Shown here piece after piece: positions 1 through 5,880 of a DNA stretch of 5,880 nt. Positions within the stretch are counted from its first letter, which is position 1, and each line of letters begins with the position of its first letter. Both the position numbers and the translations under genes were made by a program. Under the pieces are notes generated by a model. It saw only the letters and a program-made list of their open reading frames with translations, was not told the origin of the DNA and did not search any database. The DNA lies in contig DATGKD010000172.1 in assembly GCA_035294855.1 (NCBI GenBank), forward strand, positions 1 to 5,880, read 5' to 3'. The DNA comes from DATGKD01 sp035294855. GTDB taxonomy: Bacteria; Actinomycetota; Acidimicrobiia; Acidimicrobiales; UBA8190.

Positions 1-400
1 GAAGGAGGGCCGCAAGGTGGTCGGGGTCGATCGTCCCCGACGGGTCGACCCTCACCGTCACGCCGCCGCGCGTCGCGCACGCGTTCAGCACGGCGTGGTG
101 CTCGACCGCGGAGCACACGGCTGCGCCGTCGGGCCCTGCGGCCCCCAGCACCGCCAGGTTGGCCGCCTCGGTGCCCCCCGACGTGAAGACCACCTCGCCC
201 GGCTCGCATCCCAGGCACGCGGCGACGCGGTCGCGGCTTTCGTCCAACGCCCGCCGGGCGCGCCGTGCGAGGGCGTGACCGCCCGACGGGTTGCCGAAGT
301 GCTCGGTGAAGAACGGCAGCATCGCGGCCAGCGCCTCCGGGGCCAGAGGCGTGGTGGCGGCGTGGTCCAGGTAGACACAGTCCGACGACGGCGGTGCCAT
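1..400 (-). CDS. Cysteine desulfurase, NifS/IscS family (N-terminal third; runs off the window)
   Basis: This is a pyridoxal-phosphate enzyme of the aminotransferase class V fold. The family takes sulfur from L-cysteine as an enzyme-bound persulfide and passes it to Fe-S cluster assembly or tRNA thiolation in the cytoplasm. Reading from the ATG at 400 gives 133 complete codons that start MAPPSSDCVYLDHAATTP. Family motifs appear in order: YLDHAATTP (residues 10-18), FGNPSGGH (35-42), TSGGTEAANLA (73-83, phosphate-binding turn of the cofactor site) and EHHAVL (100-105, whose first His matches the cofactor-stacking His of IscS). The PLP lysine and the persulfide cysteine lie in the missing C-terminal part, so NifS, IscS and SufS-like roles cannot be separated. 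The SGGTEAAN form and the early start favour the IscS/NifS group over SufS. The gene lies 25 bases after the DUF2269-like gene on the same strand, so co-transcription is likely. I see no strong ribosome binding site. Confidence 0.93.
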   Translation of the reverse strand, partial: MAPPSSDCVYLDHAATTPLAPEALAAMLPFFTEHFGNPSGGHALARRARRALDESRDRVAACLGCEPGEVVFTSGGTEAANLAVLGAAGPDGAAVCSAVEHHAVLNACATRGGVTVRVDPSGTIDPDHLAALL

Positions 401-425
401 GACGACCGAGGCTACGCCGGCGCCC

Positions 426-944
426 TCAGGGCCGGGCCACCATGACGACCACCGCGACGACGAACAACGCACCGGTCGCGGCGGCGGCTGCCATGACCTG
501 GCGACAGGTCCGGTCCAGCTCGCCCGAGCGGCGGGCGTCCGCCCACCGCTCGGTCACGAGCGACTGGATGCGTCGCTCCCCTGGCCAGGCGACGGTTTCG
601 GCCAGTGCCGCCGACGCCAGCCAGATGACGAGCCCCGCGACCACGAACGCGTCCCCTGGGCGCCAGGCCCCGCCGCTCGCCCCGATGACGGCGAAGCCGA
701 ACACCGGGACGCCGTAGACGACCCGGCCGGCCCAGTTGGTCCCGGGCCGGAAATACCGCCGAACCCCTTCCGCCCCGGGGGCCGACGGGTCCCGCCGGGC
801 GCGGGCGGCCTGGAACCCCGTGAGCACCACCGCTCCGAACCCGACGACCGCGCACAGCACGTGGACCACCACCAAGATGCTGTAGAGCGCCCCCGTGGGC
901 ACGTGGTCGACGGGGGCCGCCGCGCCGAACGCCGGGAGAGCCAC
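426..944 (-). CDS. DUF2269-like four-helix integral membrane protein
   Basis: The protein is 172 residues with four predicted membrane segments at about 19-44, 72-92, 98-118 and 150-169. A basic, charged loop (46-74, with ARARRDPSAPGAEGVRRYFRPG) joins the first two helices, and a second charged stretch (121-148) precedes the last. The opening helix ILVVVHVLCAVVGFGAVVLTG, with a His and a Gly-rich face, resembles the DUF2269 group of predicted membrane proteins, whose function is unknown. The family call is from memory of its pattern, not a search. The start is a GTG at 944 without a clear ribosome binding site; an in-frame GTG at codon 15, just before the first helix, is a possible alternative. 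It is the upstream gene of a pair with the cysteine desulfurase and is divergent from galT. No enzymatic motif is visible, and nothing in the sequence explains a link to sulfur transfer. Confidence 0.82.
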   Translation of the reverse strand: MALPAFGAAAPVDHVPTGALYSILVVVHVLCAVVGFGAVVLTGFQAARARRDPSAPGAEGVRRYFRPGTNWAGRVVYGVPVFGFAVIGASGGAWRPGDAFVVAGLVIWLASAALAETVAWPGERRIQSLVTERWADARRSGELDRTCRQVMAAAAATGALFVVAVVVMVARP

Positions 945-1109
945 GGCGCCATCGTCGCCCGTGCGGCCGCCGGGCCGTCAAGCCCGGCCGCCGCCGAGCC
1001 CGATATGCAGCCGATCCTTCGCGCGGGGGAGATAGCGTGGAGGTAGCGGTGCGCCTACACCAGGTGAACAGGGCTTGAATAGGTTACCGACGGGTAGACA
1101 GGTCAGGAC
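945..1109. promoter_or_regulatory. Divergent intergenic spacer between the DUF2269-like gene and galT
   Basis: This 165-base spacer must hold the start signals for both galT (rightward) and the DUF2269-desulfurase pair (leftward). The part nearest galT, about 1060-1100, is less GC-rich than its surroundings. For galT there are two weak candidates. One is a TAnnnT-type -10 (TAGGTT, 1080-1085) with no good -35. The other is GCTT (1073-1076), 15 bases, then GGGTA (1092-1096), which loosely resembles the GTTT/GGGTA promoters of actinobacterial stress sigma factors. On the minus strand TAACCT (1086-1081) is a weak -10 in the same patch. None is convincing. The likely galT ribosome binding site is GACAGG (1097-1102), 7 bases before the ATG. 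No RNA gene or recognisable riboswitch is visible. Confidence 0.35.
969..988. repeat. Inverted repeat (7-bp stem) in the leader of the DUF2269-like gene
   Basis: GCCGGGC (969-975) and GCCCGGC (982-988) are perfect inverted copies around a 6-base CGTCAA loop. On the minus strand this would form a GC-only hairpin about 25 bases before the GTG start at 944. It has no T-run after it, so it is not a typical terminator. It could be a leader hairpin or chance, which is common at this GC content. Confidence 0.35.
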
Positions 1110-2093
1110 ATGACGAACCAACTGCGGTTGGACCCCCTCACCGGACGGTGGGTGGTCGTGAGCGTGGACCGTTCCCGTCGTCCCGACGCCTTCCTGACCC
1201 GGCGGGCCCCGGTCCAGGCGGACACCACCCGGCCGTGCCCCTTCTGCCCCGGCAACGAGGAGTCGACGCCGCCGGCGCTCGAGACCTACGGGTCGAGCGG
1301 ATCCTGGCTCGTGCGGGTGGTCCCGAACCTCTACCCGGCCTTCGAGGGCGACCACCCCTTCGTGGTGGAGAACCGCGGGCCGGTGTTCACCCAAGCCACG
1401 GCGGGCGGCATCCACGAGGTCCTCGTGTTCTCGCCCGATCACGAGCGGGGGTGGGAGCGCTTGTCCGACGAGCAGGCCGTGCTGGTCATGGCGGCCATTC
1501 GCGACCGCGTCGAGGAGCACTCGGCGGTGCCCGGACTCCGGTACAGCCAGGCGATCGTCAACTCGGGCCGCGAGGCCGGGGCGTCGATCGAGCACCCCCA
1601 CGGTCAGTTGCTGGGCATGTCCTTCGTCCCCCGCGAGTTGGCGGAGGAGCAAGCCGGCTTCGCCCGGTTCGCGGGCCGGTGCCTGCTGTGCACCACCGTG
1701 GACGCCGAGGAGGACTGCGCCTACCGCGTCGTGTACGCCAACGAGCGGGTGCTCGTCATCTGCCCGTTCTGGAGCGGGACGCCCTTCGAGATGCTCGTCA
1801 TCCCCCGCATCCACGGGCCGCATCTGTACCGGGCGACCCCGGCGGACCTCGCGGCTGTGGCCCGGGCGCTGCGGACGGTGCTCGGCCAGCTCTGCGACCG
1901 CCTCGGCGACGTCCCGTACAACATCGTGTTCCACTCCGCTCCCTACCGCGCGCCCGAGCCCTACCACTGGCACGTCCACGTGTGGCCGAAGCTGACCACC
2001 ACCGCGGGCTTCGAGGCGGGGACCGGGGTGCTCATCAACGTGGTCGCCCCCGAACAGGCGGCCGAGGAGCTCAAGGTCTCGGTTCCGGCCTGA
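1110..2093 (+). CDS. galT: Galactose-1-phosphate uridylyltransferase (GalT)
   Basis: This histidine-triad-type enzyme of the Leloir pathway exchanges UMP between UDP-glucose and galactose 1-phosphate through a uridylyl-histidine intermediate (EC 2.7.7.12), in the cytoplasm. The 327-residue protein has the short form typical of many actinobacterial and thermophile GalTs. Visible motifs are LDPLTGRWVVVS (7-18), the zinc pair CPFC (43-46), RVVPNLYPAF (69-78), HEVLVFSPDH (102-111), the active-site HPHGQ (162-166, nucleophile His164) and HWHVHVWPK (286-294) in the C-terminal half. A second Cys pair, CLLC (191-194), sits before the C-terminal domain. The ATG start fits the family N-terminus exactly. 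The gene stands alone, divergent from the membrane-protein gene and convergent with the phosphofructokinase; no galK or galE is in view. GalT-fold relatives acting on other nucleotide sugars exist, but the HPHGQ site and full-length match favour GalT. Confidence 0.94.
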   Translation: MTNQLRLDPLTGRWVVVSVDRSRRPDAFLTRRAPVQADTTRPCPFCPGNEESTPPALETYGSSGSWLVRVVPNLYPAFEGDHPFVVENRGPVFTQATAGGIHEVLVFSPDHERGWERLSDEQAVLVMAAIRDRVEEHSAVPGLRYSQAIVNSGREAGASIEHPHGQLLGMSFVPRELAEEQAGFARFAGRCLLCTTVDAEEDCAYRVVYANERVLVICPFWSGTPFEMLVIPRIHGPHLYRATPADLAAVARALRTVLGQLCDRLGDVPYNIVFHSAPYRAPEPYHWHVHVWPKLTTTAGFEAGTGVLINVVAPEQAAEELKVSVPA

Positions 2094-2175
2094 CCTGAGG
2101 CGCGGCCCCGGGCGCCAGGCGCCCCAGCCTCCGAACCCGGCGTTTCGAGCTCGGCCGTGGCCTCGCCGTGCGCCG
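2094..2175. terminator. Convergent spacer with a possible shared terminator hairpin
   Basis: The spacer lies between the stops of galT (plus strand) and the phosphofructokinase (minus strand), so transcription from both sides ends here. GGGCGCC (2110-2116) and GGCGCCC (2118-2124) form a perfect inverted repeat around one A, able to fold as a 5-bp GC stem with a 5-base loop on either strand. There is no T-run on either side, so it would be a weak or non-canonical bidirectional terminator, or a stall site. Nothing else is seen in the spacer. Confidence 0.35.
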
Positions 2176-3225
2176 TCAGCCGCGGAACACGCCCGCCACG
2201 TCCCGGTACAGGCCGAGGTCGACCGACTTCGCCTTCGCCACCGCCTCGGCGAGGGGGACGCGGACGATCTGGCCCGCCTGCAGGGCGACCATCATCCCGA
2301 AGGCCCCGTCGTGCACGGCCGCCACCGCCTCGACGCCGAAGCGGGTGGCGAGGACGCGGTCGAATGCGGACGGGGTGCCGCCGCGTTGGATGTGCCCGAG
2401 GATCGTGACGCGCGCCTCGTATCCCGTGCGGGCCTCGATCTCCTCGGCCAGCCACGCCCCGATGCCGCCCAGGCGCGCGTGGCCGAACTGGTCCTTCGAC
2501 GCACTCGTGGTGGCGTCTCGCGCCGCGTCGGCCGTCGGCCCCTCGGCCGGAAGGGCGCCTTCGGAGATCACCACGATCGACGAGAACTGGCCCCCGGCGT
2601 GTCGGCGGCGGAGGCGCTCGCACACGTCGTCGAGCTCGAACGGCACCTCGGGGACGAGGATCTCGGCCGCGCCCCCGGCGATCCCCGCGTGCGTGGCGAT
2701 CCATCCCACGTGCCGGCCCATCACCTCGCACACGATCACCCGGTGGTGCGACTCGGCGGTGGTGCGCAGGCGGTCGATGGCTTCGGTGGCGGTCTGGACG
2801 GCGGTGTCGAACCCGAACGTCACCTCCGTGCCCGACAGGTCGTTGTCGATCGTCTTGGGCACACCCACGCAGTGCACGCCGTGGTCGGCCAGGCGGTGCG
2901 CCACCCCGAGCGTGTCTTCGCCGCCCACCGCCACCAGCGCGTCGACGCGCTCGGCCTGCAGGTTGGCCACGACGCGCTCGGGCCCACCGTCCACCGAGAA
3001 CGGATTCGTGCGCGACGTGCCGAGGATCGTGCCGCCCTCGGGGAGGATGTCGCGACAGCCCGGCACATCGAGCGGCCGGTAGGCGCCGTCGAGGACGCCC
3101 TTCCAGCCGTCCAGGTACCCCAGGACCTCGTCGTTGTGACGCAGTTCTGCGGTCAGCACCGCCGCGCGGATCACCGCGTTCAGCCCGGGGCAGTCGCCCC
3201 CGCCGGTGAGGATCCCGAGACGCAC
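2176..3225 (-). CDS. 6-phosphofructokinase, group III, predicted pyrophosphate-dependent
   Basis: This enzyme phosphorylates fructose 6-phosphate to fructose 1,6-bisphosphate in the cytoplasm. Its 349 residues match the length of the actinobacterial group III (PfkA/PFP-like) family. Motifs in order: GGGDCPGLN (8-16, phosphoryl-donor loop), GTSRTNPF (69-76), GGEDTLG (101-107), PKTIDNDL (123-130, catalytic Asp127), MGRHVGWIA (169-177), SEGA (221-224) and GHIQRGGTPSAFDR (277-290). The donor-determining positions are Asp104 and Lys124. ATP enzymes have Gly at 104, whereas Asp104 with Lys124 marks PPi-dependent enzymes such as that of Amycolatopsis methanolica. I therefore predict the reversible PPi-type reaction (EC 2.7.1.90). 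The start is a GTG at 3225; the next residues RLGILTGGGDCPGLN place the N-terminus exactly. It lies 35 bases downstream of the maltokinase-family gene on the same strand, probably in one transcript with treS. No strong ribosome binding site is seen. Confidence 0.93.
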   Translation of the reverse strand: MRLGILTGGGDCPGLNAVIRAAVLTAELRHNDEVLGYLDGWKGVLDGAYRPLDVPGCRDILPEGGTILGTSRTNPFSVDGGPERVVANLQAERVDALVAVGGEDTLGVAHRLADHGVHCVGVPKTIDNDLSGTEVTFGFDTAVQTATEAIDRLRTTAESHHRVIVCEVMGRHVGWIATHAGIAGGAAEILVPEVPFELDDVCERLRRRHAGGQFSSIVVISEGALPAEGPTADAARDATTSASKDQFGHARLGGIGAWLAEEIEARTGYEARVTILGHIQRGGTPSAFDRVLATRFGVEAVAAVHDGAFGMMVALQAGQIVRVPLAEAVAKAKSVDLGLYRDVAGVFRG

Positions 3226-3260
3226 GCGTCAGCTCGCCGGTCGCCGCGTCGGCTCGCGCG

Positions 3261-4576
3261 TCACCGGGCCGCCCGGCGGGCGAGCTCGACCTCGGCGCGC
3301 AGCAGCTCGAACGACGAGGTCACGACGGCGAGCGCCTCGCGCTGCGGCGCGACGAGACCGCTGATGCCCGGCACGCCCAGGTATCCGGCAAGAAAGGCGC
3401 GGCGGTTGCGGGCCTCCCACGCGTCGGCCAGCTCGTCGAGGCCTTCTCGACCCGTCGGGTCGCGCTCCGCCGCCGCCACGTTGGCGACGTGCCCGAAGGA
3501 CCACATCATGTCGGCGACGTCCGCCAGAGGAGAGCGGTAGGAGGCGTCGTCACCGGTGTTCGGAACGTCCACCGCCGTCTTTGCGGTGCGGAGCCGGCCG
3601 CCCGGTCGGAAGTCGGCCACGTACCAGCCCTGCTCGGTGCGCACCGTCCGTCCCAGGTGGAAGTCGCCGTGGGTGCGGATCGTCTGGAACGCCACCTCCA
3701 GCCCGGCCAGCTTTTCGAGCAGCTCCTCGACATCGGGACGCTCGAGCTCGTCGGGCGCGATCGCTTCCAGCGCGGCGCGGATGTCGAGCGCCCACTGCCG
3801 CGTGTCGCCCGGGCGGCGTCCGAACGCCTTGTCCAGACCGAGGTGCATGCGCGCCGTCATCGTCCCGAGGCGGTGCGCCTCGGCGCCGAAGTCCCCTCCC
3901 GCCAGTTCGGGAGGACCACCCGACGCATAGAGATCGCGCACCGACGTGAGAGCGAGCGCGTATCCCGACGAAGCACCCGCGAGGTACTCCTGCACGACGC
4001 CCAAGTCGCGTCCCCCGCGGCGCCACACCGCCAACGGGGCGGCCAGGTGGTTGAAGCCGACCTCTTCCAATGCGAGCAACAGCTCGAGATCGGGGCGGGG
4101 GCCCTCGAGCACTTCGTGGAAGACGGTGAACGCCACCGCGTCTGCCATCGCGAGGGTGATCGAGGACGGGTTCTCCCGGAGCGGCCGCACGAGCGACGGC
4201 TCGACCTCGTGCCCCGACACGATCCGAAGCAACAGCGCAGCGAGATCGACGTCACGCATGACGTCGAAGACGACCGCCGTGCCGTCGTCGTCCTCGAGCA
4301 CCCCGACCACGGGGTCGTCGTCGCCGGTGAAGCGCACGTCGTCCTGTGGCGCCCGCAGCCCGAGCGGCGCGTGCACGACCCGCCCGCCTGCGTAGGCCAC
4401 GACGTCGACGATGCCCGGGCGCCCGGGAACGAGCACCTCGGCGTCGACGAGACGCACCCCGTCGGGCGATGTTCCCCCGGCGTCCTCGAAGCGACGCTCG
4501 GCGTAGGTGGAGACGATCCCGGCGAGCGCGGTGCGCGCCGCGTCCGACAGCCCGATGACCCCGGTGCCCGCCGGCG

Positions 4577-4580
<4 letters not shown>
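3261..4580 (-). CDS. Maltokinase-family protein (Mak/Pep2-like), divergent kinase motifs
   Basis: Maltokinases phosphorylate maltose to maltose 1-phosphate, the donor for GlgE in the trehalose-to-glucan route, and can bind TreS. The 439-residue length is usual for the family. The first ~130 residues resemble the Mak N-terminal cap. The kinase N-lobe covers about 131-215 (EGPRPDLELLLALEEVGF at 159-176) and the C-lobe the rest, with THGDFHLG (303-310), VADFRPGG (321-328) and SPLADVADMMWSF (350-362). Asp306 and Asp323, the expected catalytic and metal aspartates, are present. Several canonical residues are not: the β3 lysine of the usual LKLFR is Thr152 (FTVFHE), the Gln of HLGQ is Arg311, and DFEGEP reads DFRPGG. 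These comparisons are from memory of the family. The frame is intact, so it is not an obvious pseudogene. The GTG start at 4580 overlaps the treS stop by four bases, indicating translational coupling. The protein could be a pseudokinase or a kinase with altered substrate; general APH-family kinase is the fallback call. Confidence 0.85.

Positions 4581-5880
<1,300 letters not shown>

Noticed and set aside
978..1979. A 333-codon minus-strand open frame opposite galT.
   Set aside because: galT has full-length family motifs on the plus strand. This frame is its antisense shadow and extends into the divergent spacer.
1961..2731. A 256-codon minus-strand open frame spanning the galT/PFK convergence.
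   Set aside because: It overlaps the true PFK frame and has Arg/Gly/Pro-rich shadow composition without motifs.
2311..3540. A 409-codon plus-strand open frame opposite the phosphofructokinase and the maltokinase end.
   Set aside because: It is antisense to two well-supported genes, has skewed His/Arg/Ala composition and shows no recognisable motif. High GC produces such frames by chance.

Overview
The window is GC-rich DNA with bacterial gene packing: short spacers, a 4-base gene overlap and many GTG starts. Gene content and motif style suggest an actinobacterium, possibly an Acidimicrobiia-like lineage. Supporting signs are a TreS/maltokinase gene pair, an actinobacterial-style group III phosphofructokinase and a short GalT. 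The class-level placement is an inference. All supported genes are chromosomal metabolic genes. I see no rRNA, tRNA, CRISPR array, insertion sequence, phage gene or origin.

Layout from left to right. On the minus strand, positions 1-400 hold the first third of a NifS/IscS-type cysteine desulfurase, and 426-944 hold a four-helix DUF2269-like membrane protein upstream of it, 25 bases away. A 165-base divergent spacer (945-1109) separates this pair from a plus-strand galT (1110-2093). galT converges on a minus-strand group of three genes across an 82-base spacer (2094-2175). In transcription order that group is trehalose synthase treS (from beyond 5880 to 4577), a maltokinase-family protein (4580-3261, overlapping treS by GTGA), and a phosphofructokinase (3225-2176, 35 bases downstream).

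The three-gene group links trehalose/maltose interconversion to the fructose-6-phosphate step of glycolysis. Two points stand out. The phosphofructokinase has Asp104 and Lys124, the signature of pyrophosphate-dependent enzymes, so the step is probably reversible and PPi-driven. The maltokinase-family protein keeps the two key acidic residues (HGD and DF) but appears to have lost the ATP-binding lysine, the Gln/Asn metal ligand and the EGEP part of the usual DFEGEP motif. It may be a pseudokinase or a kinase of altered chemistry, coupled to a TreS that itself carries an arginine-rich insertion of about 40 residues. This is the best candidate for something undescribed here; the remainder looks like ordinary metabolism.
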